From Streptomyces capitiformicae (GTDB taxonomy: Bacteria; Actinomycetota; Actinomycetes; Streptomycetales; Streptomycetaceae), in the NCBI RefSeq assembly GCF_002214185.1, contig NZ_CP022161.1, positions 496,001 through 560,000 of the forward strand: DNA of 64,000 nucleotides, given 5' to 3'. Of this stretch, positions 1 through 9,383 are shown piece by piece. Below the pieces are notes generated by a model. It was not told the DNA's origin. It saw only the letters and a program-made list of their open reading frames with translations, and ran no database searches. Each line of letters opens with the position of its first letter. The first letter of the stretch is position 1. A program made the position numbers and the translations under genes.

Positions 1-1
1 T

Positions 2-976
2 TGGGAACTCGTCAGCGCCCATCTACACACCCGTCAGGCCCGGAACCTGCGAGACGCCGACGAGTTCCGCGAAGCCGTGACCGTACTCGATGCCTGCGGG
101 CTCCTCGCGAAGGACCCGTCCTGGGACCACGAGGCATTGACACGGCAGGCAGCCGCTCCGCGGGTGGGCATATCCAGTCCCGTGTTCGAGTACCACGTTC
201 TCGACGCCAGGCCTGTACCCCTCACGTACTGCATGGACCTCGCTGCCACGGACGAGACACTCGCCAGCGTCCTGCACCGGCTGCGAGCAGCGGAGAAGCA
301 CCTTCCCCTCGACCTTCCCGAGCTGCCGCGGGAAGCCCTCCCCCTGCGTGTCGAGGCATACGATCGGCTGCTCCTCCCCGACAACGACTCCATGTCGGAG
401 GACACCGGCGACCACTCCGTACCGATCGTCCGACGCCTCCTCAGCCACGCTGTAAGGCTCGGTATCACGCTTCCTCGATCCATCGACCGGCTTTCCGCAC
501 TCACCGTCATCGGAGCCCCTCCCCCACCCGGCGACTTCACCGGTCCCGACGCCGAAGCCCTCGCCGACTTCGTCCCGGACGGTTTCGACCAGATCGCCTT
601 CGACTCAGGCCTCCTCGGCCCCGGCACCCTGGGCCCCCTGGAACTCGTCCTGGTGGCCGGCCGCTTTGGCTGGACCCTGCGGAAGACGTACGACCGGTAC
701 GCCCCCTTCCGCTGCCTCGGCCTGGACGTCACCGTCCGCGAACCGACCTTGGAGGAAGGCGAGATCATCCCGCACTGGGCCGACGTCATCGTCCTCACCG
801 GGCAGCTCACCGGCCGTCCCCCCGCAGTCTCGGGAGAGGTTCCCCAGGACCACATCGCCCTCTGCGCGGAGGAAACGGACCTGACGGAGGCAGAGGTCCA
901 CGAGATCCTCGGCCGGTACGCCGGCCTCTTTGAACTCCAACTCCCGCCCCAGGAAACCGATCAGGAAGCCAAGTGA
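2..976 (+). CDS. wHTH-like domain protein, 5' truncated by window edge
   Basis: The open frame enters from the left edge, so the true start lies outside the window. About 324 residues are visible. The C-terminal half holds two similar blocks, each with an Asp/Glu-rich helix, a 'LTEAEVHEILGRY'-type helix and a hydrophobic strand. This resembles the winged-helix modules attached to Hsp90-type ATPases or effector-associated proteins in actinobacterial conflict islands. I recall that architecture and did not confirm it. No catalytic motif is visible. Its stop overlaps the GTG of the next gene (GTGA at 973-976), so the three genes at this edge are translationally coupled. The role is unknown; a regulatory or adaptor role in a multi-gene system is inference. 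Confidence 0.6.
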   Translation, partial: WELVSAHLHTRQARNLRDADEFREAVTVLDACGLLAKDPSWDHEALTRQAAAPRVGISSPVFEYHVLDARPVPLTYCMDLAATDETLASVLHRLRAAEKHLPLDLPELPREALPLRVEAYDRLLLPDNDSMSEDTGDHSVPIVRRLLSHAVRLGITLPRSIDRLSALTVIGAPPPPGDFTGPDAEALADFVPDGFDQIAFDSGLLGPGTLGPLELVLVAGRFGWTLRKTYDRYAPFRCLGLDVTVREPTLEEGEIIPHWADVIVLTGQLTGRPPAVSGEVPQDHIALCAEETDLTEAEVHEILGRYAGLFELQLPPQETDQEAK

Positions 977-1311
977 GCCCCCTCGACCCGTACAACGCCG
1001 AGCCGCACCACACCACCCCTGTCACCTTCCAATGGACCCGCAAGGAATCCGGCGGCAAGGAGGTGTACGAGGCCACCGGCGCCTGTCCGGTGTGCGGTTG
1101 CACCATGACCCGGCGCTACTCGGCGGGCCAGTACGCCCAGGCCAAGGGCGGCGGTCTCTTCCACCGCCGCAAGGATCCCGGCCCTCAGCCGTTCAGCACC
1201 CTGTGTCTGTGCACCTCCCTGCACACGGGCCGCCCCGACGGGGTGGAAGTCGGCTGTGGCGCACGGATAACCATCGCTTCCTGGACGGCGACGGATGGGG
1301 CCCCTCGATGA
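973..1311 (+). CDS. Small Cys-rich hypothetical protein
   Basis: A 112-residue protein starting at a GTG that overlaps the upstream stop. It carries a CPVCGC cluster near residues 37-42, then CLC and GCG cysteines near residues 78-93, a spacing compatible with a zinc ribbon. No membrane segment or signal peptide is seen. Its stop overlaps the ATG of the following membrane protein (ATGA at 1308-1311). I do not recognise a named family. The coupling to the flanking genes suggests that it acts together with them. Confidence 0.6.
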   Translation: MSPLDPYNAEPHHTTPVTFQWTRKESGGKEVYEATGACPVCGCTMTRRYSAGQYAQAKGGGLFHRRKDPGPQPFSTLCLCTSLHTGRPDGVEVGCGARITIASWTATDGAPR

Positions 1312-1754
1312 CGTACACGCGCGACGAACTGGACGACGCCGAGCGCCGCCTGGAACAGATCATGCTTCCGGAGCGCCAGTTGGCGGCGGCACTCCAGCAG
1401 GCCGAGGGCTACCGCAACTTCGTGGCCTCGCTCACCGGGCTGCTCACCGCGGTGTTCGTCCTCAAGGGGCAGGAAGACCTGAGCAAGCTGCAGGACTGTC
1501 CGCGGTGGGCGGTGATCTCCCTTCTGGCCGGCGGCTTCGTGGCCCTGATCGTGGCCTCCTGGCTCACTGTGCTCGCCGCCCACGGCCGCCCAGGGGCGGA
1601 CTTCTACGGGGAGCCGACCCGGCTGCTGGACTACGAGAACAAACGCCCCGGGGAGATTTCGACGTTGATCGAGTGGGCCAGGTGGCTCGCCGTCCTCGGC
1701 ATCCTCGCGGTCGCCGCCGCCGTCATCGTCACCTGGGTGACGCCCACGAAGTGA
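1308..1754 (+). CDS. Small membrane protein, possible effector of the left-edge operon
   Basis: A 148-residue protein. It has an N-terminal charged helix of about 40 residues and then three hydrophobic stretches: around residues 43-60, a strong one around 66-90 and another around 118-142. The short loop between them contains 'YGEPTRLLDYENK'. The layout resembles small two- or three-TM proteins of the SLATT type that accompany regulated conflict ATPases; this comparison is inference. It is the last gene of an overlapping trio and is followed by a strong hairpin at 1766-1813. A housekeeping membrane protein cannot be excluded. Confidence 0.6.
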   Translation: MTYTRDELDDAERRLEQIMLPERQLAAALQQAEGYRNFVASLTGLLTAVFVLKGQEDLSKLQDCPRWAVISLLAGGFVALIVASWLTVLAAHGRPGADFYGEPTRLLDYENKRPGEISTLIEWARWLAVLGILAVAAAVIVTWVTPTK

Positions 1755-1765
1755 CAGGACATGCG

Positions 1766-1813
1766 ACGGCGCCTGCCCAGTCGTCCGGTCGGGGACTGGC
1801 GGGCAGGCGCCGT
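1766..1813. terminator. Bidirectional hairpin terminator
   Basis: Perfect 13-bp inverted repeat (1766-1778 with 1801-1813) with further pairing inside (CAGT/ACTG). It lies between the rightward membrane-protein gene and the leftward gltD, so it can end both transcripts. There is no T-tract, as is common in Streptomyces. Confidence 0.75.
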
Positions 1814-1893
1814 CTCGGGGGGTCTGGGGGGCATGCCCCCCAGATAACCCGCCCGTACGCCGTTGTACGGGACGTATGTGGGGCCTGAGGGGA

Positions 1894-3354
1894 TCAGACC
1901 ATCAGCGAACGGTCCGTGGGGCGGATCGGTGCCGGAAGGTCGCTCGCGCCCGTGAGGAAGCGGTCGCAACCGCGCGCCGCCGAGCGGCCCTCGGCGATCG
2001 CCCACACGATGAGCGACTGGCCACGACCCGCGTCACCGGCCACGAACACGCCCGGCACGTTCGTCTGGAAGTCGGCGTCGCGGGCGATGTTGCCGCGCTC
2101 GTCGAGCTCCAGGCCGAACTGCTCGACCAGGCCGTTCTCACGGTCCGTGCCCGTGAAGCCCATCGCCAGCGTGACCAGCTGGGCAGGGATCTTGCGCTCC
2201 GTGCCCGGCTTCTGCGTGAGCTTGCCGTCGACGAACTCGACCTCGACGAGGTGCAGCCACTGGACGTTGCCGTCCTCGTCTCCCTCGAAGTGGGTGGTGG
2301 AGACGGAGTAGACCCGCTCGCCGCCCTCCTCGTGTGCCGAGGTGACCTTGTAGAGCATCGGGAAGGTCGGCCACGGCTGGTGCGGGGCACGGTCCTCGCC
2401 CGGCTTGGGCATGATCTCCAGCTGCGTCACCGAGGCCGCGCCCTGGCGGTGGGCCGTGCCCACACAGTCGGCGCCGGTGTCACCGCCGCCGATGACGACG
2501 ACGTGCTTGCCCTCGGCCGAGATCGGGGAGGTGACGTAGTCGCCCTCCTGGACCTTGTTGGCCAGCGGCAGGTACTCCATGGCCTGGTGGATGCCGGTGA
2601 GCTCGCGGCCGGGGACCGGGAGGTCACGCGCGGTCGTGGCCCCCGCGGCGATCACGACGGCGTCGTACCGCTTCTTCAGGTCCGTCGCCTTGAGGTCGCG
2701 GCCGATCTCGATGCCCGTACGGAAGCGGGTGCCCTCCGCGCGCATCTGCTCGATACGGCGGTTGATGTGCCGCTTCTCCATCTTGAACTCGGGGATGCCG
2801 TAGCGGAGCAGACCGCCGATGCGGTCGGCGCGCTCGTACACGGCGACCGTGTGGCCGGCCCGCGTCAGCTGCTGGGCGGCCGCCAGGCCCGCCGGGCCCG
2901 AGCCGATGACCGCGACCGTCTTGCCGGACAGGCGCTCCGGGATCTGCGGTGCGACGTCGCCCGCGTCCCACGCCTTGTCGATGATCGAGACCTCGACGTT
3001 CTTGATGGTCACGGCCGGCTGGTTGATGCCGAGCACACACGCCGACTCGCACGGGGCCGGGCACAGGCGGCCCGTGAACTCCGGGAAGTTGTTCGTGGCG
3101 TGCAGGCGCTCCGACGCGGCCGCCCAGTCCTCGCGGTAGGCGTAGTCGTTCCACTCCGGGATGAGGTTCCCGAGCGGACAGCCGTTGTGGCAGAACGGGA
3201 TACCGCAGTCCATGCAGCGCGACGCCTGCTTGCTGATGATCGGCAGCAGGGAGCCGGGGACGTAGACCTCGTTCCAGTCCTTCAGGCGTACGTCGACGGG
3301 GCGGGACTTGGCGACCTCACGGCCGTGGTTCAGGAAGCCCTTCGGGTCAGCCAT
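1894..3354 (-). CDS. gltD: Glutamate synthase small subunit (NADPH)
   Basis: A 486-residue beta subunit of NADPH-dependent glutamate synthase. It passes electrons from NADPH through FAD and Fe-S clusters to the large subunit, which converts glutamine plus 2-oxoglutarate to two glutamates in the cytosol. Visible features are the N-terminal cysteine clusters (C47, C50, C55, C59, and C98, C102, C106) for [4Fe-4S] binding. There is also an FAD-binding GSGPAG at 151-156, an NADPH-binding GGGDTG near residue 290 and a C-terminal '[19 protein letters not shown]' FAD segment. Length is normal. The ATG overlaps the end of gltB by 8 bases, so the pair is co-translated. Confidence 0.97.
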   Translation of the reverse strand: MADPKGFLNHGREVAKSRPVDVRLKDWNEVYVPGSLLPIISKQASRCMDCGIPFCHNGCPLGNLIPEWNDYAYREDWAAASERLHATNNFPEFTGRLCPAPCESACVLGINQPAVTIKNVEVSIIDKAWDAGDVAPQIPERLSGKTVAVIGSGPAGLAAAQQLTRAGHTVAVYERADRIGGLLRYGIPEFKMEKRHINRRIEQMRAEGTRFRTGIEIGRDLKATDLKKRYDAVVIAAGATTARDLPVPGRELTGIHQAMEYLPLANKVQEGDYVTSPISAEGKHVVVIGGGDTGADCVGTAHRQGAASVTQLEIMPKPGEDRAPHQPWPTFPMLYKVTSAHEEGGERVYSVSTTHFEGDEDGNVQWLHLVEVEFVDGKLTQKPGTERKIPAQLVTLAMGFTGTDRENGLVEQFGLELDERGNIARDADFQTNVPGVFVAGDAGRGQSLIVWAIAEGRSAARGCDRFLTGASDLPAPIRPTDRSLMV

Positions 3355-6300
3355 TGATCGCCGCCTCCATCATCTTCTCGGTGATCTCGGTCTCGGAGAG
3401 ACCCGCTCGCTCGGCGGCGTCCTTGGCGGCGAGCACTGCCTTGTACGTGCTGGGAATGATCTTGCTGAAGCGGGCCACGGCCTCGTCCCACTCCGCGAGC
3501 AGCTTCTCGGCGACCGTCGAACCGGTCTCCTCCGCGTGGCGGCGCACCACGTCGTGCAGCCACTGCTTGTCGTCGTCGGAGAGGGCCTCGATGGCGCCCA
3601 CGTTGCCGACGTTGACGTTGTCGCGGTCGAGGTCGATGACGTACGCGATGCCGCCGGACATACCGGCCGCGAAGTTGCGGCCCGTCTCGCCGAGGACGAC
3701 CGCGTGACCGCCGGTCATGTACTCGCAGCCGTGGTCGCCCACGCCCTCGGACACCACCAGGGCGCCGGAGTTACGGACACAGAACCGCTCGCCCGTACGG
3801 CCGCGGAGGAACAGCTCGCCACCGGTCGCGCCGTAGGCGATGGTGTTGCCCGCGATCGTCGAGTACTCGGCGAGGTGGTCGGCGCCGCGGTCCGGGCGGA
3901 CGATGACGCGACCGCCCGACAGACCCTTGCCGACGTAGTCGTTGGCGTCGCCCTCCAGGCGCAGCGTGACACCACGCGGGAGGAAGGCGCCGAAGGACTG
4001 GCCCGCCGAGCCGGTGAAGGTGATGTCGATGGTGTCGTCGGGCAGACCGGCCCCGCCGAACTTCTTCGTCACCTCGTGGCCGAGCATCGTGCCGACCGTG
4101 CGGTTGATGTTGCGGACCTTGACCTGGGCGCGGACCGGCTGGGCGTCGGTCGCGTCGTTCGCGGCCAGGGCGTCGGCGGCGAGCTTGATCAGCTCGTTGT
4201 CGAGCGCCTTCTCCAGACCGTGGTCCTGCTCGATCAGCTGGTGGCGCACCGCGCCCTCGGGCAGCTCGGGCACGTGGAACAGCGGGGCCAGGTCCAGGCC
4301 CTGCGCCTTCCAGTGGTCGACCGCGCGGGTCACGTCGAGCGCCTCGGCGTGGCCGACGGCCTCCTCGATGGAGCGGAAGCCCAGCTCGGCGAGGAGCTCG
4401 CGGACCTCTTCGGCGATGAACTGGAAGAAGTTCACGACGTACTCGGCCTTGCCGGAGAACCGGTCGCGGAGCGTCGGGTTCTGCGTGGCGATGCCGACCG
4501 GGCAGGTGTCCAGGTGGCAGACGCGCATCATGACGCAGCCGGAGACGACCAGCGGCGCGGTCGCGAAGCCGAACTCCTCGGCACCGAGCAGCGCGGCGAT
4601 GACCACGTCACGTCCGGTCTTCAGCTGGCCGTCGGTCTGGACGACGATGCGGTCGCGCAGGCCGTTGAGCAGCAGCGTCTGCTGGGTCTCGGCGAGGCCG
4701 AGCTCCCAGGGACCACCGGCGTGCTTCAGGGAGGTAAGGGGCGAGGCACCCGTACCGCCGTCGTGGCCGGAGATGAGGACGACGTCCGCGTGCGCCTTCG
4801 ACACACCCGCCGCGACCGTGCCGACGCCGACTTCCGAGACCAGCTTGACGTGAATCCGCGCCTGCGGGTTCGCGTTCTTCAGGTCGTGGATCAGCTGGGC
4901 CAGGTCCTCGATGGAGTAGATGTCGTGGTGCGGCGGCGGGGAGATGAGGCCCACGCCCGGCGTCGAGTGACGCGTCTTCGCGACCCACGGGTACACCTTG
5001 TGGCCGGGCAGCTGACCGCCCTCACCGGGCTTGGCGCCCTGGGCCATCTTGATCTGGATGTCGTCCGCGTTGACCAGGTACTCGCTGGTCACACCGAAGC
5101 GGCCGGAGGCGACCTGCTTGATGCTGGACCGACGCGCCGGGTCGTACAGACGCTCCGGGTCCTCGCCGCCCTCACCGGTGTTGGACTTGCCGCCCAGCTG
5201 GTTCATGGCGATGGCGAGCGTCTCGTGCGCCTCGCGGGAGATCGAGCCGTACGACATGGCGCCGGTCGAGAACCGCTTGACGATCTCGGAGACCGGCTCG
5301 ACCTCGTCGATCGGGACCGGCCGGCGGTCCGACTTGAAGCCGAACAGGCCGCGCAGCGTCATCAGGCGCTCGGACTGCTCGTTCACGCGGTCCGTGTACT
5401 TCTTGAAGATGTCGTAGCGCTTGGTGCGGGTCGAGTGCTGGAGGCGGAAGACCGTCTCCGGGTCGAACAGGTGCGGCTCGCCCTCGCGGCGCCACTGGTA
5501 CTCGCCGCCTATCTCCAGGGCGCGGTGGGCCGGCGCGATGCCGGACGCCGGGTAGCCCTTGGCGTGGCGGGCGGCGACCTCCTTGGCGATGACGTCGATG
5601 CCGACGCCGCCGATCTTGGTGGCGGTGCCGTTGAAGTACTTCTCGACGAAGTCGTCGGCCAGGCCGACGGCCTCGAAGACCTGGGCGCCGCGGTAGGAGG
5701 CGACCGTCGAGATGCCCATCTTCGACATGACCTTCAGTACGCCCTTGCCGAGGGCGTAGATCAGGTTGCGGATGGCCTGCTCGGGCTCGATGCCGGAGAG
5801 GAACGTTCCAGCGCGGACGAGGTCCTCGACGGACTCCATCGCGAGGTACGGGTTGACCGCCGCGGCACCGTAGCCGATGAGCAGGGCGACGTGGTGGACC
5901 TCGCGGACGTCACCGGCCTCGACCAGCAGGCCCACCTGGGTGCGCTGCTTGGTGCGGATGAGGTGGTGGTGGACGGCCGCGGTGAGCAGCAGCGACGGGA
6001 TCGGCGCATGCTCGGCGTCCGAGTGGCGGTCGGACAGGACGATCAGGCGGGCGCCGTTGTCGATGGCGGCGTCGGCCTCGGCGTAGATCTCCTCGATACG
6101 GGCGGCCAGCGCCTCGCCACCGCCGCTCACCCGGTACAGGCCGGACAGTGTGGCGGCCTTCATGCCGGGCATGTCGCCGTCGGCGTTGATGTGGATGAGC
6201 TTGGCCAGCTCGTCGTTGTCGATCACCGGGAAGGGCAGGGTGACGCTGCGGCACGACGCGGCGCTCGGCTGCAGGATGTTGCCCTCGGGGCCCAGCGAGG

Positions 6301-7951
6301 AGCGCAGAGAAGTGACCAGCTCTTCACGGATGGCGTCCAGCGGCGGGTTGGTGACCTGCGCGAACAGCTGGGTGAAGTAGTCGAACAGCAGACGCGGGCG
6401 CGAGGAGAGCGCGGCGATCGGCGAGTCCGTACCCATGGAGCCGATCGGCTCGGCACCGGCCTTGGCCATGGGCGCGAGGATGACGCGCAGCTCCTCTTCG
6501 GTGTAACCGAAGGTCTGCTGGCGGCGGGTGACCGAGGCGTGGGTGTGCACGATGTGCTCGCGCTCGGGCAGGTCGGAGAGCTCGATCTCGCCGGCCTCCA
6601 GCCACTCCGCGTACGGGTTCTCCGCGGCGAGCTGGGCCTTGATCTCGTCGTCCTCGATGATGCGGTGCTCGACGGTGTCGACGAGGAACATCTTGCCGGG
6701 CTGCAGGCGGCCCTTGCGGACGACCTTGGAGGGCTCGATGTCGAGGACGCCGACCTCGGAGCCGAGGACGACGAGGCCGTCGTCGGTGACCCAGTAGCGG
6801 CCGGGGCGAAGGCCGTTGCGGTCGAGAACGGCGCCGACCTGCTTGCCGTCGGTGAAGGTGACACAGGCCGGGCCGTCCCAGGGCTCCATCATCGTGGAGT
6901 GGTACTGGTAGAAGGCGCGCCGGGCCGGTTCCATGGAGTCGTGGTTCTCCCACGCCTCCGGAATCATCATCAGCACGGAGTGCGGAAGCGAACGGCCGCC
7001 GAGGTGGAGCAGCTCGAGGACCTCGTCGAACGAGGCGGAGTCGGAGGCGTCCGGCGTACAGATCGGGAAGATCCGCTCCAGCTTCTCCTGCGGGCCGAAC
7101 AGGTCGGACACCAGCTGCGACTCACGGGCGCGCATCCAGTTGCGGTTGCCCATGACCGTGTTGATCTCGCCGTTGTGCGCGACGAAGCGGTACGGGTGGG
7201 CGAGCGGCCACGACGGGAAGGTGTTCGTGGAGAAGCGCGAGTGGACGAGCGCGATGGCCGAGGCGAAGCGGCGGTCGGACAGGTCCGGGAAGAAGGGCTC
7301 CAGCTGGCCGGTGGTGAGCATGCCCTTGTAGACGATGGTCCGCGCGGACAGTGAGGGGAAGTAGACGTCGACCTCGCGCTCGGCGCGCTTGCGCAGCACG
7401 AACGTCTTGCGGTCGAGGTCGATGCCGGCGACAGACGCGGCGGAACCGTCGCTGACGAAGATCTGCCGGAAGGCGGGCATCGTCGAGCGGGCCGTGGCGC
7501 CGAGCAGTTCGGGGGCGACGGGCACCTCGCGCCAGCCGAGGACGGTGAGGCCCTCCTCGGCGGCGATGGCCTCGATACGGGCGGCGGCGTCGTCCGCGCC
7601 CTCCTCGGGCAGGAAGGCGATACCGGCGGCGTAGGCACCGGCCTCGGGCAACTCGAATCCGGCCACCTCACGGAAGAACGTGTCGGGGACCTGCGAGAGA
7701 ATGCCGGCGCCGTCACCCGAATCGGGCTCCGAACCGGTCGCCCCTCGGTGCTCCAGGTTACGCAGAACCGTGAGCGCCTGCTCGACCAGCGCATGGCTCG
7801 CCTCGCCGGTGAGGGTGGCCACAAAGCCGACGCCACAGGCGTCGCGCTCGTTGCGGGGGTCGTACATACCCTGCGCAGCAGGGCGAGCATCCATGAACGA
7901 CCAGTTCTGGCCGTTCTCGGAGTGCTGGGACGGCTGGCGCGGCGTACGCAT
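3347..7951 (-). CDS. gltB: Glutamate synthase large subunit
   Basis: A 1534-residue alpha subunit of glutamate synthase. The class II glutamine amidotransferase domain begins after a 38-residue leader: 'RDACGVGF' places the N-terminal nucleophile at C39, exposed after propeptide removal. Central and FMN-binding synthase domains follow ('[24 protein letters not shown]'-region), then the cysteines of the 3Fe-4S cluster in '[20 protein letters not shown]', and a C-terminal glycine-rich beta-helix. The ATG start is preceded by GGGAGAG about 5 bases upstream. It is the first gene of gltBD. A GlnR-like half-site lies about 75 bases upstream (8026-8041). Confidence 0.97.
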   Translation of the reverse strand: MRTPRQPSQHSENGQNWSFMDARPAAQGMYDPRNERDACGVGFVATLTGEASHALVEQALTVLRNLEHRGATGSEPDSGDGAGILSQVPDTFFREVAGFELPEAGAYAAGIAFLPEEGADDAAARIEAIAAEEGLTVLGWREVPVAPELLGATARSTMPAFRQIFVSDGSAASVAGIDLDRKTFVLRKRAEREVDVYFPSLSARTIVYKGMLTTGQLEPFFPDLSDRRFASAIALVHSRFSTNTFPSWPLAHPYRFVAHNGEINTVMGNRNWMRARESQLVSDLFGPQEKLERIFPICTPDASDSASFDEVLELLHLGGRSLPHSVLMMIPEAWENHDSMEPARRAFYQYHSTMMEPWDGPACVTFTDGKQVGAVLDRNGLRPGRYWVTDDGLVVLGSEVGVLDIEPSKVVRKGRLQPGKMFLVDTVEHRIIEDDEIKAQLAAENPYAEWLEAGEIELSDLPEREHIVHTHASVTRRQQTFGYTEEELRVILAPMAKAGAEPIGSMGTDSPIAALSSRPRLLFDYFTQLFAQVTNPPLDAIREELVTSLRSSLGPEGNILQPSAASCRSVTLPFPVIDNDELAKLIHINADGDMPGMKAATLSGLYRVSGGGEALAARIEEIYAEADAAIDNGARLIVLSDRHSDAEHAPIPSLLLTAAVHHHLIRTKQRTQVGLLVEAGDVREVHHVALLIGYGAAAVNPYLAMESVEDLVRAGTFLSGIEPEQAIRNLIYALGKGVLKVMSKMGISTVASYRGAQVFEAVGLADDFVEKYFNGTATKIGGVGIDVIAKEVAARHAKGYPASGIAPAHRALEIGGEYQWRREGEPHLFDPETVFRLQHSTRTKRYDIFKKYTDRVNEQSERLMTLRGLFGFKSDRRPVPIDEVEPVSEIVKRFSTGAMSYGSISREAHETLAIAMNQLGGKSNTGEGGEDPERLYDPARRSSIKQVASGRFGVTSEYLVNADDIQIKMAQGAKPGEGGQLPGHKVYPWVAKTRHSTPGVGLISPPPHHDIYSIEDLAQLIHDLKNANPQARIHVKLVSEVGVGTVAAGVSKAHADVVLISGHDGGTGASPLTSLKHAGGPWELGLAETQQTLLLNGLRDRIVVQTDGQLKTGRDVVIAALLGAEEFGFATAPLVVSGCVMMRVCHLDTCPVGIATQNPTLRDRFSGKAEYVVNFFQFIAEEVRELLAELGFRSIEEAVGHAEALDVTRAVDHWKAQGLDLAPLFHVPELPEGAVRHQLIEQDHGLEKALDNELIKLAADALAANDATDAQPVRAQVKVRNINRTVGTMLGHEVTKKFGGAGLPDDTIDITFTGSAGQSFGAFLPRGVTLRLEGDANDYVGKGLSGGRVIVRPDRGADHLAEYSTIAGNTIAYGATGGELFLRGRTGERFCVRNSGALVVSEGVGDHGCEYMTGGHAVVLGETGRNFAAGMSGGIAYVIDLDRDNVNVGNVGAIEALSDDDKQWLHDVVRRHAEETGSTVAEKLLAEWDEAVARFSKIIPSTYKAVLAAKDAAERAGLSETEITEKMMEAAING

Positions 7952-8333
7952 CGGCTCTCCCGTCGTCGTCTATCTGGCATATACAGGTGCCGAGGGACGA
8001 CGTTGGCCCTCTGCGGAATGGCAAAATTTCGTGCAGGTTACATGATGAAACGGTTCTCGGGAACTGGATACTTCGTTTCAACATACGGGACGCCGCGAGT
8101 GCGGAGCGGGTACTGCGCACGGCGGCGGGATAAGGGGGAGCCAACCGGACAGATCGATGTCCATCGACTCGGCGCAGAGGGCGGTGCCGCCCACCACTGG
8201 AGGTACTGCGGAAGATTGCGGAGCAGGCGTCATTGCCAGCGGTGCTTACGGCTCATGCCCAGCGGTTAAGCATTCGAAACCGCCTAGTAACGGCTACTTA
8301 TGCGGGCCGTCGCATACGTAGCCATCCGATCCA
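7952..8333. other. Intergenic region between gltB and the VIT-family gene
   Basis: A 382-base stretch without a convincing gene on either strand. The half near gltB is AT-richer (around 7975-8100) and probably holds the gltB promoter and nitrogen-control site. The half near 8262-8283 contains a small inverted repeat (GCGGTT/AACCGC) that could end the leftward VIT-family transcript. Open frames here have poor codon bias and I treat them as chance. Confidence 0.5.
8026..8041 (-). promoter_or_regulatory. Candidate GlnR half-box upstream of gltB
   Basis: Read on the minus strand the sequence is GTAAC-N6-GAAAT. It matches the actinobacterial GlnR a-b half-site (gTnAC-n6-GaAAC) with one mismatch in the last base. 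Only one clear half is visible; the flanking second half is weak. It sits 75-90 bases upstream of the gltB ATG, a sensible place for nitrogen control of glutamate synthase. Binding is not shown. Confidence 0.35.
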
Positions 8334-9062
8334 TCATACGGCGGCTCCGAACAGGCTGCCCAGGGCGTACGTCACACCCGCCGCGGCACCCCCGAGGGCC
8401 AGCTGTCGCAGCCCGCTGAACCACCAGGTACGGGCCGTCACCCTGGCCACCACCGCACCGCACGCGAAGAGCCCGAGGAGCGCGACCAGCACGGCGGGCC
8501 ACAGGCCGCCCACGCCGAGCAGATACGGCAGTACGGGCAGCAGGGCACCCAGCGCGAAGGAGCCGAAGCTCGACACGGCGGCGACGGTCGGCGAGGGAAG
8601 GTCGCCGGGGTCGATACCCAGCTCCTCCCTGGCATGGATCTCCAGGGCCTGCTCGGGATCGCGCGAGAGCTGACGCGCCACCTCATGGGCGAGCACCGGC
8701 TCGACACCGCGGGCCTGGTAGAGCGCGGCCAACTCCTTCTCCTCGTCCTTGGGATACTTGCGCAACTCCCGGCGCTCGACGTCGAGTTCGGCCTCGACGA
8801 GTTCACGCTGCGAGGCGACGGAGGTGTACTCGCCCGCGGCCATGGAGAAGGCACCGGCGGCGAGGCCCGCGAGCCCGGCAATGACGATCGTCTCCCGCCC
8901 CGCCGCCCCGCCCGCGACACCGGTCATCAGCGCCAGGTTGGACACGAGCCCGTCCATGGCCCCGAACACGGCCGGCCGCAACCAGCCCCCGTTCACGTCC
9001 CGGTGGGTGTGGTTGTCACGGTGCGCCTCGTGCAGCGCGGCCTCGGTTTCAATGATCGCCAT
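8334..9062 (-). CDS. VIT1/CCC1-family transporter
   Basis: A 242-residue membrane protein of the vacuolar iron transporter (VIT/CCC1) family, expected to export Fe2+ or Mn2+. The N-terminal 'HREHxDVNGGWLRPAVFGAMDGLVSNLALMTGV'-type signature has the conserved Asp/Gly/Met pattern of TM1. A charged cytosolic metal-binding loop (residues 75-145, rich in Glu and Lys) follows, then three C-terminal membrane segments. I chose the ATG at 9062 over the in-frame one at 9101. Homologues begin 'MAIIETEAALHEAH', and TACGTT lies 6 bases upstream, as in a leaderless promoter. It is transcribed divergently from the ADP-ribosylglycohydrolase operon. Confidence 0.88.
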   Translation of the reverse strand: MAIIETEAALHEAHRDNHTHRDVNGGWLRPAVFGAMDGLVSNLALMTGVAGGAAGRETIVIAGLAGLAAGAFSMAAGEYTSVASQRELVEAELDVERRELRKYPKDEEKELAALYQARGVEPVLAHEVARQLSRDPEQALEIHAREELGIDPGDLPSPTVAAVSSFGSFALGALLPVLPYLLGVGGLWPAVLVALLGLFACGAVVARVTARTWWFSGLRQLALGGAAAGVTYALGSLFGAAV

Positions 9063-9383
9063 ACGTCGAACGTACGCTCGGAAAATCGCTTCTGCCAGCA
9101 AGGAAGGCCGTACTTACCCGGAACGGGCCGAGGGTTCACGGCTGTTCGAGGAATCGTTTCCGCTCATTCGTACATGGTCCTGCACAGATGTCGACCGGGT
9201 GATACGAGCGCGTTCTGGGCGCCGGTGAGGCCTCCGATGTGGCAGAGATCTCCAAGAGAAATCCAGAAATCCTCAGAACAGAGAAATCTTCACAGCGGAT
9301 CAACTGCCCACAAGGGCCGACTGCCCATGGGCCAGACATTGCCCACAGGGCCGGACTGCCCGTAGGGCCAGAGAGGCGACCGT
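9063..9383. other. Divergent promoter region, VIT gene / ADP-ribosylglycohydrolase operon
   Basis: A 321-base region with no supported gene. The left edge carries the leaderless-type promoter of the VIT gene (TACGTT on the minus strand just upstream of 9062). The part at 9250-9300 is A-rich, which is unusual here and is a likely promoter zone for the rightward operon. The last 80 bases hold the four-copy dyad array at 9305-9369 and the ribosome-binding site GAGAGGCG. Confidence 0.5.
9305..9369. repeat. Four phased TGCCC...GGGCC dyads upstream of the operon
   Basis: Four imperfect palindromes, TGCCC-N2/4-GGGCC, start at 9305, 9322, 9339 (the T before GCCC is at 9340) and 9357, a nearly constant 17-18 base period. 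The last one ends 14 bases before the ATG of the first ADP-ribosylglycohydrolase, leaving only the Shine-Dalgarno sequence between. They could be operators for one regulator, or alternating hairpins in the leader RNA. Confidence 0.7.

Noticed and set aside
1876..3357. Long rightward open frame opposite gltD
   Set aside because: It is the antisense shadow of gltD in GC-rich DNA; no family features and Arg/Val/Asp-biased composition.
3308..7354. 1348-residue open frame opposite gltB
   Set aside because: Shadow of gltB; low-complexity Val/Asp/Gly/Arg composition and no start context.
7952..8030. Glutamine riboswitch before gltB
   Set aside because: No conserved glnA or downstream-peptide motif could be recognised.
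8041..8269. Small open frames between gltB and the VIT gene
   Set aside because: Poor codon bias, no ribosome sites and no recognisable motif.
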